Shown: positions 27,134 through 37,321 of the stretch, one piece after another
Numbering within the stretch: the stretch's first letter is position 1
Layout: each line of letters opens with the position of its first letter
Assembly (NCBI GenBank): GCA_021774335.1
Contig: JAJFJD010000001.1
Coordinates: forward strand, 427,979 to 491,978
Direction: 5' to 3'
DNA length: 64,000 nt
Source of the DNA: Alphaproteobacteria bacterium
Lineage (GTDB): Bacteria > Pseudomonadota > Alphaproteobacteria > UBA8366
Notes under the pieces: generated by a model
What the model was told of the DNA's origin: nothing
The model's database searches: none
The model's input: the letters and a program-made list of their open reading frames with translations, nothing else
Translations under genes and position numbers: made by a program

Positions 27134-27865
27134 ATGACCATCTCGGTAATCATCCCCACGCTGAACGAGGCGCATCGCCTGCCCGCCTTGTTGGCACGTC
27201 TGCGCGCAGACGCGGCGGAAATCGAGATCATCGTCGTTGACGGCGGCAGCACGGATGGAACACGGGACGTCGCCGCGAAGGCAGGTGCCCGCGTCATTAC
27301 TTCAGCGCGCGGGCGCGGCCAGCAGCTCCATGCGGGCGCGGCGGCCGCAACCGGCGACATCCTTTGGTTTCTGCATGCCGACACGACCTATCCCGCCGGC
27401 GGCCTGCGGCGGATCGAAGAGGAATTGTCTCGCGATTCCACAACGATCGGCGGCAACTTCCGCCTGCTGTTCGACGGCCAGGATCGGTTCAGCCGTTGGC
27501 TCGATGGGTTCTATCAGTGGATTCGCAAACACGGCGTTTATTATGGCGATTCGGCAGTGTTCGTCCGGCGCAGCACATACCGCGATCTCGGCGGCATTCG
27601 CCCTATCGCCCTGATGGAGGATTTCGATTTCAACCGCCGGATGGAAACGGCGGGGCGGACCTGCTGTATCGCCGACCCGCCGCTGGTCACCTCGTCGCGG
27701 CGCTTCGCCGGACGCCGCCCGGCCGTTATCGTTTGGGGCTGGTTGAAGATTCATCTGCTGTTCTATATAGGCGTTTCGCCGGACCGGCTGGCCCGGCTCT
27801 ACAATTCGCAGCGACGGCGCGGCACCGCTGGCGCGCCCGCTGTTTCTCAAAGCAAAGCGGCTTAG
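27134..27865 (+). CDS. Family 2 glycosyltransferase, TIGR04283-like
   Basis: 243 residues. GT-A fold: I-P-T-L-N-E-A near residue 7, V-V-D-G-G-S-T-D-G-T near 37, D-I-L-W-F-L-H-A-D-T with the DxD-like H-A-D near 77, and E-D-F-D near 165. The C-terminus has one hydrophobic segment. The closest family I recall is TIGR04283, found in putative arsenosugar loci; no other arsenosugar gene is seen here. It is convergent with the DUF547 gene and their stop codons overlap. Confidence 0.87.
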   Translation: MTISVIIPTLNEAHRLPALLARLRADAAEIEIIVVDGGSTDGTRDVAAKAGARVITSARGRGQQLHAGAAAATGDILWFLHADTTYPAGGLRRIEEELSRDSTTIGGNFRLLFDGQDRFSRWLDGFYQWIRKHGVYYGDSAVFVRRSTYRDLGGIRPIALMEDFDFNRRMETAGRTCCIADPPLVTSSRRFAGRRPAVIVWGWLKIHLLFYIGVSPDRLARLYNSQRRRGTAGAPAVSQSKAA

Positions 27866-28725
27866 GATCCCGCCGCCGCGTTGAGCGCCCAGTCGTAGAC
27901 ATGGGCATCGATGGACGACCGCCCGTCCAGCGCCGCCCGCAGGTCCGGTGCGGCATAGCGTTTCAAATGGTCGATCACCGCCTGGTCGTTGCCGCCGAAA
28001 TCATCACGGAACCAAACATAGATGCTGGAGACGGTCAGGCCGTCCGCGTCGATCTTGGCGCCCCGAGCCGTGTTCACATAGCCGCGTGCGGCCGCATCCA
28101 GCATGCGGTCGACCGCCGCCCCGGTATAAGCCTTCTTCAGAAGGTTGGGGCATCCAAACGACGCGCAATTCACCCCATAATGCACGCGGGGGTCCCGCCA
28201 GATGGGGCGCAGGATGCGGTGCTCGATGTCGTTCAAGCTTAGATCTTCGCCCTCGACGGCGATCAGCTTCTTGCCCCAGGGACCGTCGGCCAGGAAGCCC
28301 GGCGAGATGTCGATATCGCGGATACTCTTCACCGGGAAATGCGTCAGAACCACGTCGACGGTCAGCGCGTTGTACAGATTGATCCAATAGGCGAGTTGTT
28401 CCTGGCGATTGAGTTTCCCGACAGCAACTTTGCCGAGCCGGTCGATGTAGCGGCGCAGGGCGTCCCGGTCGGCGGAAGACACGTTCTGATAATCGAACCG
28501 GTTCAATCCATCCGAATCCGCCTGCACATAGGCGCTGAGAAGCATGTCCCAATCGCCATGGTCGATGGTCTGCGTGGCGGTTGCGTCATGCGCCTGCCAG
28601 CGCGGCCACAACTCGGATTTCGGCGCGAACAAGGATTCGAGCGATGCAAAGCCGCTGAGCCCGAAGAACAGGATTATCACCGCCGTCGCGCGAAGGGCGA
28701 ACCGGGATTGCCTCGATATCGTCAT
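27862..28725 (-). CDS. DUF547 protein with N-terminal membrane anchor
   Basis: 287 residues from ATG 28725, which follows GGAAGAGG. One transmembrane or signal segment lies at about 10-28. The DUF547 domain spans about 100-250: Y-W-I-N-L-Y-N-A, and V-H-Y-G-V-N-C-A-S-F-G-C-P near 205 with the conserved Cys pair. Function unknown; periplasmic or membrane-anchored. It often occurs beside glycosyltransferases of the neighbouring type, as here. Confidence 0.85.
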   Translation of the reverse strand: MTISRQSRFALRATAVIILFFGLSGFASLESLFAPKSELWPRWQAHDATATQTIDHGDWDMLLSAYVQADSDGLNRFDYQNVSSADRDALRRYIDRLGKVAVGKLNRQEQLAYWINLYNALTVDVVLTHFPVKSIRDIDISPGFLADGPWGKKLIAVEGEDLSLNDIEHRILRPIWRDPRVHYGVNCASFGCPNLLKKAYTGAAVDRMLDAAARGYVNTARGAKIDADGLTVSSIYVWFRDDFGGNDQAVIDHLKRYAAPDLRAALDGRSSIDAHVYDWALNAAAGS

Positions 28726-28874
28726 GAAAACCTCTTCCAAATGCCGCGTCGTACCGTCCCAATGTAAATAGGAATCGCCCGCCCACGGACAAATCGCATC
28801 GTTACACGTTTCCGTCAAAACAGTTGAAAATGAGGCGCAGCGTTCCGCGAGACTCGCGCTATACTCGACAGGCT

Positions 28875-29231
28875 ATGACCGATCGTGACGACATAGATGC
28901 GAAGAAAATGCGATCAAACCTGAAGGAACGCCGGGACCAGCTGCTGGAACGGGCGAATTCCAATAAGGACTCGCGCGATACGGTGGAACTCGATCAGGCC
29001 CGGCTTGGGCGCCTGTCACGCATAGATGCAATGCAGGGACAGGCGATGGCTCAGGAAACCGAACGCCGGCGCAAGGTCGAACTGCAACGTATCGAGGCGG
29101 CGCTGGAACGGCTGGACACCGACGAATTCGGCTATTGCCTGACCTGCGGCGACGAAATCGCGCTCAAGAGACTCGAACTGGACCCGGCGGTGACGCTGTG
29201 CATCGCCTGCGCGAATAAAGCGGCCGACTAA
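28875..29231 (+). CDS. DksA/TraR-family zinc-finger protein
   Basis: 118 residues from ATG 28875. A long charged N-terminal coiled-coil (about 5-75) is followed by a C4 zinc finger, C-L-T-C-x17-C-I-A-C (about 88-110). Such proteins insert the coiled-coil into the RNA polymerase secondary channel and alter transcription with ppGpp. It is shorter than full DksA (about 150 residues), so it may be a paralogue. The D-x-x-D/A tip motif of DksA is not clear. Confidence 0.88.
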   Translation: MTDRDDIDAKKMRSNLKERRDQLLERANSNKDSRDTVELDQARLGRLSRIDAMQGQAMAQETERRRKVELQRIEAALERLDTDEFGYCLTCGDEIALKRLELDPAVTLCIACANKAAD

Positions 29232-29248
29232 CAAGCCCGCGTGTGCGA

Positions 29249-31072
29249 TTAGGCGACTTCCGATCGCTTTGATTCCCGCTTCCGCTCATGCGGATCGAGG
29301 AACCGTTTCCGCAACCGGATATACTGCGGCGTGACTTCGACAACCTCGTCATCCGAGATATAGGCGATCGCTTTTTCGAGGCTCATCCGAATGGGCGGCG
29401 TGAGGGTTACCGCCTCGTCCTTGCCGGACGCCCGGATGTTGGTGAGCTGCTTGGCCTTGAGCGGATTGACGTTTAGATCAGACCCGCGGCTGTTCTCGCC
29501 GATGATCATGCCGCCATAGACCAGCACGCCCGCGTCGACGAACATCGGTCCGCGGTCTTCCAGATTCCAGAGTGCATAGGCAACCGACTTGCCCTGCCCT
29601 AGCGAAACCAGCACGCCGGTGCGGCGCATCGCGATCGGCCCCTTGTAGGGGGCATAGCCATGAAAGACCCGGTTCATCACGCCAGTGCCGCGCGTATCGG
29701 TCAGGAACTCTCCGTGATACCCGATCAGTCCCCGCGACGGCGCGAGTAGAGTTAATCGCTGCTTGCCGCTGCCCGCCGGCCGCATGTCCGTAAGTTCAGC
29801 CTTGCGAGCGCTCAGCTTCTCGACGACTGCGCCGGAAAATTCCTCGTCCACATCCACGACCACTTCTTCGATCGGCTCGAGGCGACCGCCGGTGTCCGGA
29901 TCGGTCTGATAGAGCACGCGTGGCCGGCCGATCGACATCTCGAACCCTTCCCGGCGCATCTGCTCGATCAGAACGGCAAGCTGCAACTCGCCCCGTCCGG
30001 CGACTTCATAAGCGTCCGCGTCATCGGTTTCCCGCACGGTGATCGCAACATTGCCCTCGGCCTCGCGCAACAGGCGGGCCCGGATCACGCGCGACGTCAG
30101 CTTGTCGCCGTCTTGCCCGGCCAGTGGTGAATCGTTGACGCCGATGGACATGGCGAGGGTCGGCGGATCGATCGGCTGCGCCTCGATCGGTGTGTCGAGC
30201 GACGGGTCGCACAGCGTGTCCGACACCGTCGACTCCGAAAAACCGGCAATCGCGACGATGTCGCCGGCGCGTGCCTCGTCGACCGGCACCCGCTCCAGAC
30301 CGCGAAAGGCGAGCAATTTGGTGATCCGCGCCTCTTCGCGCAGATCGCCGTCGCGGGTCAGCGCTTTGACCGTCGCGTTCGGCCTGACGCTGCCGGAATA
30401 AATCCGGCCGGTCAGGAGCCGGCCAAGATAAGGATCGGCTTCGACCGTCGTGGCCAGCATGCGGAACGCGCCCGCCTGCTCGACCGGCGGCGGCGGCACA
30501 TGGCGTACGATCAGATCGAACAACGGGTCCAAATTCTCGGACGGCCCTTCCGGCGCATCGGCAGCCCAGCCATCCTTGCCCGAACCGAAGACGGTGGGAA
30601 AGTCGAGCTGCTTATCCGACGCGTCCAGCGCGGCGAAGAGATCGAATACTTCATTATGAACGTCGTGGGCGCGCTGATCGGGTTTGTCCACCTTGTTGAT
30701 CATGACGATCGGCCGCAGCCCGATCTTGAGCGCCTTGCCCAACACAAATTTGGTCTGCGGCATCGGTCCTTCGGCGGCGTCCACCAGGACCACCACGCCA
30801 TCGACCATGCTGAGGATGCGCTCGACCTCACCGCCGAAATCCGCGTGGCCCGGCGTATCGACGATGTTGATGCGCGTTTCATGCCACTGGATCGAGGTGC
30901 ATTTCGCCAGGATGGTGATGCCGCGTTCCCGCTCCAGGTCGTTGGAATCCATCGCCCGTTCGGCGACCTGCTGATTGTCCCGGAACGTGCCGCTTTGACG
31001 CAGCAATCCGTCGACCAGCGTCGTCTTGCCATGGTCCACATGGGCAATGATAGCGATGTTGCGCAGATCCAT
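29249..31072 (-). CDS. typA: Translational GTPase TypA/BipA
   Basis: 607 residues from ATG 31072 ([10 protein letters not shown]); the frame is open further upstream, but that part is not conserved and overlaps the leuC promoter region. GTPase motifs: [10 protein letters not shown] (about 9-18), D-T-P-G-H-A-D-F (about 75-82), N-K-V-D (about 129-132). EF-G-like domains II, III and V and the BipA-specific C-terminal domain follow. It acts on ribosomes in 50S assembly and stress or cold adaptation. Confidence 0.96.
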   Translation of the reverse strand: MDLRNIAIIAHVDHGKTTLVDGLLRQSGTFRDNQQVAERAMDSNDLERERGITILAKCTSIQWHETRINIVDTPGHADFGGEVERILSMVDGVVVLVDAAEGPMPQTKFVLGKALKIGLRPIVMINKVDKPDQRAHDVHNEVFDLFAALDASDKQLDFPTVFGSGKDGWAADAPEGPSENLDPLFDLIVRHVPPPPVEQAGAFRMLATTVEADPYLGRLLTGRIYSGSVRPNATVKALTRDGDLREEARITKLLAFRGLERVPVDEARAGDIVAIAGFSESTVSDTLCDPSLDTPIEAQPIDPPTLAMSIGVNDSPLAGQDGDKLTSRVIRARLLREAEGNVAITVRETDDADAYEVAGRGELQLAVLIEQMRREGFEMSIGRPRVLYQTDPDTGGRLEPIEEVVVDVDEEFSGAVVEKLSARKAELTDMRPAGSGKQRLTLLAPSRGLIGYHGEFLTDTRGTGVMNRVFHGYAPYKGPIAMRRTGVLVSLGQGKSVAYALWNLEDRGPMFVDAGVLVYGGMIIGENSRGSDLNVNPLKAKQLTNIRASGKDEAVTLTPPIRMSLEKAIAYISDDEVVEVTPQYIRLRKRFLDPHERKRESKRSEVA

Positions 31073-31244
31073 TGAGGCAATGCCTTCGGCGATTGAAAAA
31101 AGGGGGTGCAGCGGCGGCACTATAGCCATCGGCGCGGGCCGTACAAGCGGTCTCGTGTTTTGCGCCGCCCGAGCCTGTCGGCGATAATGCGGCCAAGAGT
31201 AATCTAGGGCGATTTCCCCTAAGAAAAACATAATGGAGGACACC

Positions 31245-32657
31245 GTGCCAGCTCCCCAAACGATGTTCGAAAAAATCTGGCGGCAGCACGCCATCACCGT
31301 CGAGGAAGACGAGACGCTGCTCTACGTGGCGCGCTGCCTGATCCACGAAGGCTCGCGCCATACCTTCGACCGCATGGACGAGGAAGGCCGCGCTGCCGCG
31401 GAGCCCGACAAGGTCTTCGCCTTCTCGGATCACTACGTGCCAACTGCCAACCGCGAGCTTGGGCTCGACGCCATCGCGGACCCTAAAATCCGCAATATGA
31501 TCGAGCTGCTGACCATCAATTGCAAGAAACACGGCATCCGCCATTTTAATATCGACGACGACGACCAGGGCATCCTGCATGTCGCCGGCCCGGAACAGGG
31601 CATCACCCTGCCGGGCGTATTGCTGGTCGGTGCGGACTCCCACACCGCCACCCATGGTGCGTTCGGCAACCTGTCCTTCGGCGCGGGCGCGTCCGAGGTC
31701 TATCACATCATGGTCACACAGACGCTGTGGCAGCGGAAGCCGAAGACAATGCGCATCGCCATCGACGGCGACCTGCCTTTCGGCGTCGGCGCGAAGGACG
31801 TCATCCTCGCCATCATCGCAAAAATCGGCCACGGCGGGGCCGCCGGGCATGTCATCGAATATGCCGGCAGCACTGTCGAAGGGATGACGATGGAACAACG
31901 CATGACAGTCTGCAATATGTCGATCGAGGCGGGCGGACGCGCCGGCATGATGGCGCCGGACGACAAGACCTACGACTATCTCGAAGGCCGCCCCTACGCC
32001 CCCAAGGGCGATGAGTGGGACACCGCAGTCGACTACTGGCGGACCTTGCCGAGCGACGAAGACGCCACCTTCGACACCGAAGTCTCGCTCGACGCCGACG
32101 CCATTGCGCCGATGGTGACCTGGGGCACCAACCCCGAGCAAGCGCTGCCGATCACCGAGCAAATTCCCTCACCGGAAGACGCCGGGACGGAAGCGGGCAA
32201 GTCAGAGATTTCAGCGGCGCTCGACTATATGGGGCTGAAGCCGGGCATGGCGATCACCGACATTCCGGTCGACCATGTGTTCATCGGCTCCTGCACCAAC
32301 GGCCGGATGGAGGACCTGCGGGCCGCCGCCGAAGTCGCGAAGCTGGGCAAGGCCAAAGTGCCGACGTGGATCGTACCGGGGTCGACCACGATCAAACGCG
32401 AGGCCGAAGCCGAAGGGCTCGACCGCATTTTCACCGAGGCCGGGTTCGAATGGCACGGCGCAGGCTGTTCGCTCTGCACCGCGATCAACGGCGATCTTTT
32501 ACAGCCGGGGCAACGCTGTGCCTCCACCTCCAACCGCAATTTCAAAGGCCGGCAGGGATTGGGGTCCCGCACGCATCTGGTCAGCCCGGCGATGGCCGCC
32601 GCCGCCGCGATCACCGGCAAGCTGACCGATGTCCGCACCCTGACGGAGGAGCATTGA
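31245..32657 (+). CDS. leuC: 3-isopropylmalate dehydratase large-subunit family (LeuC-like, divergent)
   Basis: 470 residues from GTG 31245 (V-P-A-P-Q-T-M-F-E-K-I-W), placed just after a GGAGGA; an ATG at 31233 overlaps that site and is less likely. Aconitase-superfamily large subunit with G-S-C-T-N-G-R near 350 and G-C-S-L-C near 412 providing the three [4Fe-4S] Cys, and C-A-S-T-S-N-R-N-F-x-G-R-Q-G. The second cluster reads H-G-A-G-C-S-L-C-T-A-I-N-G-D rather than the usual E-P-G-C-S-M-C-L-x-M-N-P-D. It may be a paralogue acting on another 2-alkylmalate. leuD follows immediately. Confidence 0.85.
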   Translation: MPAPQTMFEKIWRQHAITVEEDETLLYVARCLIHEGSRHTFDRMDEEGRAAAEPDKVFAFSDHYVPTANRELGLDAIADPKIRNMIELLTINCKKHGIRHFNIDDDDQGILHVAGPEQGITLPGVLLVGADSHTATHGAFGNLSFGAGASEVYHIMVTQTLWQRKPKTMRIAIDGDLPFGVGAKDVILAIIAKIGHGGAAGHVIEYAGSTVEGMTMEQRMTVCNMSIEAGGRAGMMAPDDKTYDYLEGRPYAPKGDEWDTAVDYWRTLPSDEDATFDTEVSLDADAIAPMVTWGTNPEQALPITEQIPSPEDAGTEAGKSEISAALDYMGLKPGMAITDIPVDHVFIGSCTNGRMEDLRAAAEVAKLGKAKVPTWIVPGSTTIKREAEAEGLDRIFTEAGFEWHGAGCSLCTAINGDLLQPGQRCASTSNRNFKGRQGLGSRTHLVSPAMAAAAAITGKLTDVRTLTEEH

Positions 32658-32659
32658 TA

Positions 32660-33286
32660 ATGAAACCTTTCACCAAATTGAACGGCGTGGCCGTACCCTT
32701 CGATCAGGCGAATATCGACACCAATCAATTGTGCCCGACGCGGTTCAACAAAGTGCCGATCGGCGATCCCGAGTATCCGAAGATTCTATTCCACGATCAT
32801 CGCTTCAACACCGACGGGAGTGAGAAGCCGGATTTCATCCTCAACCGGCCGCCCTACCGGGAGGCCAAGGTCATCGTCGCCGACCGCAACTGGGGCGGCG
32901 GATCGTCTCGCGAATCCGCCGTCTACGCGCTGGCCGCCTTTGGGATCAAGGCGGTCATTGCGTCGAGCTTCGGCGACATCCATCGCAACAACTGCTTTAA
33001 GAACGGATTGCTGCCGGTCGTCTTAGACAACGAGATTTGCGTGAAACTGCGACAGCAGATCCACGCGGAACAGGGCGCGCGAATCGGCATCGACCTGGAA
33101 GCCCAAACGGTCACCGGTCCGGACGGAACGACATACGCCTTCGAGACCGCGGCCGTGCCGCGGCGTTGCCTGCTGAACGGGTTGGACGATGTCGGCCGGA
33201 CCGAGGAGCATCAGTCGGATATCGACACCTTCCGCGACACGTATCGGGAGAAGGTGCCGTTCCTCGCCAATGTACGCGCGGATTAG
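32660..33286 (+). CDS. leuD: 3-isopropylmalate dehydratase small-subunit family (LeuD-like, divergent)
   Basis: 208 residues from ATG 32660, two bases after the leuC stop, with GGAGG upstream inside leuC. Swivel-domain motifs: N-I-D-T-N-Q-L-C-P-T-R-F near 20, G-G-G-S-S-R-E-S-A near 82 (usual LeuD has G-C-G-S-S-R-E-H-A), and N-N-C-F-K-N-G-L-L-P near 114. The two substitutions in the active-site loop point to a paralogue with changed substrate preference. It forms one enzyme with the preceding large subunit. Confidence 0.85.
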   Translation: MKPFTKLNGVAVPFDQANIDTNQLCPTRFNKVPIGDPEYPKILFHDHRFNTDGSEKPDFILNRPPYREAKVIVADRNWGGGSSRESAVYALAAFGIKAVIASSFGDIHRNNCFKNGLLPVVLDNEICVKLRQQIHAEQGARIGIDLEAQTVTGPDGTTYAFETAAVPRRCLLNGLDDVGRTEEHQSDIDTFRDTYREKVPFLANVRAD

Positions 33287-33416
33287 GCCCACACCCCGGC
33301 GACAGGGTTTCGATTGTGATGTATAAAATCGTCGAACGGCGCGCATAAGCGACGCGACGCACGACGGCCGGCCCCGGCCGAACGAGCGCCTAAAGTCTCT
33401 ATTAAAGGAAGCACCC

Positions 33417-35513
33417 ATGTCTGACCTCGTCGACTATCAAAAGCATGGCGCCGTCGGCGTCATCACGATCAACAATCCGCCGGTCAACGCGCTGAGCCCC
33501 GGCGTCCCGGAAGGGATCTACGAATCGCTACAGCAAGGCATGAAGGACGACGACGTCAAGGCAATGGTCCTGATCGGCGGCGGTCGCAGCTTCATCGCCG
33601 GCGCCGATATCAAGCACGTGGGCGCGAAGAAAAGCCCGATCGCGATGAAATGGCGTGACGAGATGGAGATGATGGACAAGCCCGTCGTCGCGGCGATCCA
33701 TGGCTTCGCGCTCGGCGGCGGCCTCGAATCCGCGCTATGCGCCCATTACCGCGTCGCGGTGCCGAGCGCCAAGGTCGGACTCCCCGAAGTCCTGATCGGC
33801 ATCCTGCCGGGCGGTGGCGGCACGCAGCGGCTGCCCCGGCTGGTCGGCCCGAAAAAGGCGCTCGACCTGATCGTCACCGGCCGGCATGTTCCGGCCCCGG
33901 AGGCCAAGGACCTCGGCATCATCGATGACTTGGCGCCGGAAGGCGATCTGCTCAATGCGGCGGTCGCCTATGCGGAGAAGATCGCCGACATCCGGCCCCT
34001 ACCCCGGGTCGGTGAACGCGATGAGAAGCTGCAAGAGGCGAAGGATGATCCTGGCATCTTCGACGCGATGCGTAAGAAGATCGCCCGCAAGGCGCGCAAT
34101 CAGGTAGCACCCTATAACTGCATCAAGTGTGTGGAGGCCGCCTGCTCAATGCCCTTGCGCGAAGGCTTGGCGCGCGAGCGTGAACTGTTCGACGAGATTC
34201 GCGAGGGCGAGGAAACCAAAGCGCTGAAATACGCCTTTTTCGCCGAACGCGAGGCAACCAAGATTCCAGACGTGCCGCGCGACACGCCGGTCACGAAGAT
34301 CGAAAGTGCAGCGGTGATCGGCGCGGGCACGATGGGTGGCGGCATCGCCATGTGTTTCGCCAATGTCGGCATTCCGGTGAAGCTGCTCGAAATAGATCAG
34401 GGCGCGCTCGACAAGGGCATCGCTAAGATTAAATCCAACTACGAAGTCAGCGTGAAGCGCGGCAGCCTGGACGCGGCGGCGGTGCCCGAGCGGATGGCGC
34501 TGATCGAACCGGTTCTCGACTACGACAGTATCGGCAACGCGGATATCGTCATCGAGGCGGTGTTCGAGAATCTCGATGTCAAAAAAGAGATTTTCGCCAA
34601 GCTCGACGAGACCATGAAAGACGGCGCGATCCTCGCCAGCAACACGTCGACCCTGGACATCGACGCCATGGCGGCGATGACAAAGCGGCCCGGCGATGTA
34701 ATCGGCACGCATTTCTTCAGCCCGGCGAACGTCATGAAATTGCTCGAGGTCGTGCGCGGCGAAAAGACCGACGCCGCAACCATCGCGAGTTCGATCAAGC
34801 TCGGACGCGCACTCAACAAGGTGGTCGGCGTCTGCGGCAACTGCGACGGCTTCCTCGCCAACCGCACCCGCATCCCCTTCAAGATCGAAATGATGGCGCT
34901 ACTCGAAGAAGGTGCGCTACCGGAACAGGTCGACAAAGTGATGTACGACTTTGGCTACCCGATGGGGCCGTTTGCCGTGGGCGATCTCGCCGGTCTCGAT
35001 ATCAGCTACGCGACCCGGCAACGGCGCGCCAAGGAAGACCCAGAAGGCTACCGCCCCGATCCGATCTCGGACGCGCTGGTCGAGGAAGGCCGTCTCGGCC
35101 AGAAGACCGGCGCCGGATACTTTCTTTATAAGGAAGGCGACCGCACCCCGTACCCGGACCCGAAGGTGAAAGGCATCATCGACGCAGTGTCGCGGCAGAT
35201 GGGTGTGGAGCGGCGCGAGATCAGCGACGAGGAAGTGCTGAACCGCCTGCTGCTGTCATCGGTCAACGAGGCGGCCAAGATCCTGGAGGAAGGCATTGCC
35301 TACCGGTCCAGCGACGTTGATGTCATGTGGCTCAACGGCTTCGGCTTTCCGCGCTATCGCGGTGGCCTGATGTTCTGGGCCGACAACACGCTCGGCGTGC
35401 CGAAGGTCTACGACACGCTGTGCGAATGGCATGAGAAATACGGCGGCCATTGGAAACCGTCCAATCTGATCGCCGATCTCGCAAAATCGGGCAAAGCCTT
35501 CTCGGACGTTTAG
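33417..35513 (+). CDS. Bifunctional enoyl-CoA hydratase/3-hydroxyacyl-CoA dehydrogenase (FadJ-like)
   Basis: 698 residues, AAAGGAAG upstream. The N-terminal crotonase domain (about 1-190) contains the oxyanion-hole segments I-A-G-A-D-I-K and G-G-G-L-E. The NAD-binding 3-hydroxyacyl-CoA dehydrogenase domain (about 297-475) has [11 protein letters not shown] and H-F-F-S-P-A-N-V-M. Two C-terminal helical HCDH domains (about 480-690) follow. It performs two steps of beta-oxidation. No thiolase (fadA/I) lies beside it. It begins 130 bases after leuD and may belong to the same catabolic unit. Confidence 0.92.
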   Translation: MSDLVDYQKHGAVGVITINNPPVNALSPGVPEGIYESLQQGMKDDDVKAMVLIGGGRSFIAGADIKHVGAKKSPIAMKWRDEMEMMDKPVVAAIHGFALGGGLESALCAHYRVAVPSAKVGLPEVLIGILPGGGGTQRLPRLVGPKKALDLIVTGRHVPAPEAKDLGIIDDLAPEGDLLNAAVAYAEKIADIRPLPRVGERDEKLQEAKDDPGIFDAMRKKIARKARNQVAPYNCIKCVEAACSMPLREGLARERELFDEIREGEETKALKYAFFAEREATKIPDVPRDTPVTKIESAAVIGAGTMGGGIAMCFANVGIPVKLLEIDQGALDKGIAKIKSNYEVSVKRGSLDAAAVPERMALIEPVLDYDSIGNADIVIEAVFENLDVKKEIFAKLDETMKDGAILASNTSTLDIDAMAAMTKRPGDVIGTHFFSPANVMKLLEVVRGEKTDAATIASSIKLGRALNKVVGVCGNCDGFLANRTRIPFKIEMMALLEEGALPEQVDKVMYDFGYPMGPFAVGDLAGLDISYATRQRRAKEDPEGYRPDPISDALVEEGRLGQKTGAGYFLYKEGDRTPYPDPKVKGIIDAVSRQMGVERREISDEEVLNRLLLSSVNEAAKILEEGIAYRSSDVDVMWLNGFGFPRYRGGLMFWADNTLGVPKVYDTLCEWHEKYGGHWKPSNLIADLAKSGKAFSDV

Positions 35514-35527
35514 GCATCTAGAAGCTA

Positions 35528-35562
35528 TATCCCGGCGGCGGAGAATCACCGGCGCCGGGATA
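35528..35562. terminator. Hairpin between convergent genes
   Basis: TATCCCGGCG (35528..35537) and CGCCGGGATA (35553..35562) form a 10-bp perfect stem with a 15-nt loop. It lies between the fadJ-like gene and the converging secreted-protein gene. There is no T-run, so its role as a terminator is presumed from position. Confidence 0.45.
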
Positions 35563-35570
35563 GTTGCGTC

Positions 35571-36371
35571 TTACTTGCTCACCCGGCCGGGCAGGCTGAG
35601 GTCACCGGACGCGACGTCGAAAACATCCACCACACATAGCAAGGGTGCATGGATATTCGCGTTGACGCGAAGTCCCGACGTGACCCCATCGTAATTCGCA
35701 TTTTCGACTACCGCGATATCGTCGAACGGAACTCGGACATCAACCGACTGCTTGTTGAAGATCGGGCTCCAGCCAGGACTATCTATCAGGATCGGCAGCC
35801 CCGGCCATGTCTTCGGCAGGCGCGGCTTCGCACCCTTGGGAATGTCGATCACCTTGAGCGCGCCTTTCCCGCACGCGTCGTCCGGCCCTAGAACCACCCA
35901 GTGACTGTGCCAGACATTGCCGTCATTTTTCAGATTGCCGTCGCCATTCTCGTCATACAACGGCGTATCGTCGAAATCCGGGTGCGCCGTCACGGCCAGC
36001 GCCAGGATACCGGCCTTGGCCTCGAAACCCACTTCGGACGTATCGATACTGGTCGGCCAGACATAGGCGAAGACATCGGAATTGGCCAACGTCCCCACGG
36101 GCGTCGGTTTCGTTTTTCCAGCCCGCCCCGTTACAGCCATGTGGAAGGTCGCAGTGTTTCCCTTGGTGGATATCTTGGCGTGAACCATATCGAACGGAGC
36201 TCGGGCGGCATTACCTTTTTTTGCCTGGATACCGCCGACATGCGCTTTGCGGTCATGTGCCGATGCGGGATGCTCCAGGCCGATTGTAAACGCGAGAACG
36301 AGGGCGGCGCACACGAGTGCCGACCGCATAATTGCGCCGCCCCCGTGGTCATACTTGGACTTTCGTGACAT
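35571..36371 (-). CDS. Secreted protein of unknown function
   Basis: 266 residues from ATG 36371, with AAGGAG 11 bases upstream. There is a probable signal sequence (about 18-42, ending A-S-A-H). The mature part has beta-rich repeats with D-E-N-G-D-G-N-L-K-N-D-G-N-V-W-H-S-H-W near 165, an Asp-rich calcium-like loop, and Cys residues for a possible disulfide. I do not recognise a named family. It lies 79 bases downstream of a MarR-type regulator on the same strand, so it is probably co-regulated with it. Confidence 0.65.
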   Translation of the reverse strand: MSRKSKYDHGGGAIMRSALVCAALVLAFTIGLEHPASAHDRKAHVGGIQAKKGNAARAPFDMVHAKISTKGNTATFHMAVTGRAGKTKPTPVGTLANSDVFAYVWPTSIDTSEVGFEAKAGILALAVTAHPDFDDTPLYDENGDGNLKNDGNVWHSHWVVLGPDDACGKGALKVIDIPKGAKPRLPKTWPGLPILIDSPGWSPIFNKQSVDVRVPFDDIAVVENANYDGVTSGLRVNANIHAPLLCVVDVFDVASGDLSLPGRVSK

Positions 36372-36450
36372 AGTGATTGTCACTCCTTTCTTTCCGAAGA
36401 GAGGTTGATGATCAGAGCGCCCCGTTCGTTGCCGCGAGCGGGGCGTTCGC

Positions 36451-37083
36451 TTATTCGGCCGGTGTCGCCGATGCGAAAGCCGCCCACAGCGCGGATGTAT
36501 CGGTATCTTCGGCCGGTTCATGATCGCCGCAGTCGAGACGCAGGTCGGCGTCCCCGAAGGCGGCGTCCACAAAGGCACAATGATGGGGTTGGTCGGTTCC
36601 TTTATGCTTGTTGGGCTGGAAATGTCGACATGACACGCATAGGCGCTGGACCGGAATGGCGCCACGCACCTGCATTGTCCGGATCATTTTCGTCAGGCCT
36701 TTCAAGAAGGCCGCTTGTTCGTCCGGCTCCAATACGTCGATGGCCGCGAGCAGGGCGTCTGGCCACACCGCCGCGTCCTGCGCGACCCGGCGGCCAGCGG
36801 GCGTCGGATGCAAGAGAACCGCGCGCGCGTCGGCCGGATCGCTTCGTTTCTGGATCATTCCCTTTCGCACGAGTGCGGATACAGAGTCACTTGCCGTCGG
36901 CTGCGTCACTGCAATTTCTTCGGCAACATCGGTCACCCGGGCAGGTCCCCGCGAAACGAGATGGACAAGAATCTGGGATTGGGTCGGCGTGAGGCCTGAC
37001 GTGTCGGCGCGCGCCCACTCGCTGGCCCGGAGCAACATCCCGATCTTTGATAATCCCGTCGCGATATTCATCGATGTCGACAT
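36451..37083 (-). CDS. MarR-family regulator with Cys/His-rich C-terminal extension
   Basis: 210 residues. Winged helix MarR domain about 28-110 (A-V-T-Q-P-T-A-S-D-S-V-S-A-L-V recognition helix; D-P-A-D-A-R wing). After the dimer helices a C-terminal tail (about 146-192) contains C-V-S-C-R-H, H-H-C-A and L-D-C-G-D-H, a likely metal or redox centre. The gene starts with ATG 37083, preceded by AAGGAG and an A/T-rich promoter zone. It probably represses itself and the secreted-protein gene downstream. Confidence 0.88.
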   Translation of the reverse strand: MSTSMNIATGLSKIGMLLRASEWARADTSGLTPTQSQILVHLVSRGPARVTDVAEEIAVTQPTASDSVSALVRKGMIQKRSDPADARAVLLHPTPAGRRVAQDAAVWPDALLAAIDVLEPDEQAAFLKGLTKMIRTMQVRGAIPVQRLCVSCRHFQPNKHKGTDQPHHCAFVDAAFGDADLRLDCGDHEPAEDTDTSALWAAFASATPAE

Positions 37084-37321
37084 GTATTCTCCTTAGCTCA
37101 GGAAATATATATAGGAGTCCTATTCATTGTCAATATGCGACACCACGATTTCCAATGCTGTCGGCCACCTGCCACGGGCGAATCGGACGGCTACAGGAAT
37201 TTGGTCCTCGCCAGCGTTGCAGAACTCCCTGTTGAACCGCAATAGTTAACCATTTCCAAAGCTTTCGGACATACCGTCTCCGGGAATGCCGCACTACTCG
37301 GCCGGCCGAAAAAAGACACCC

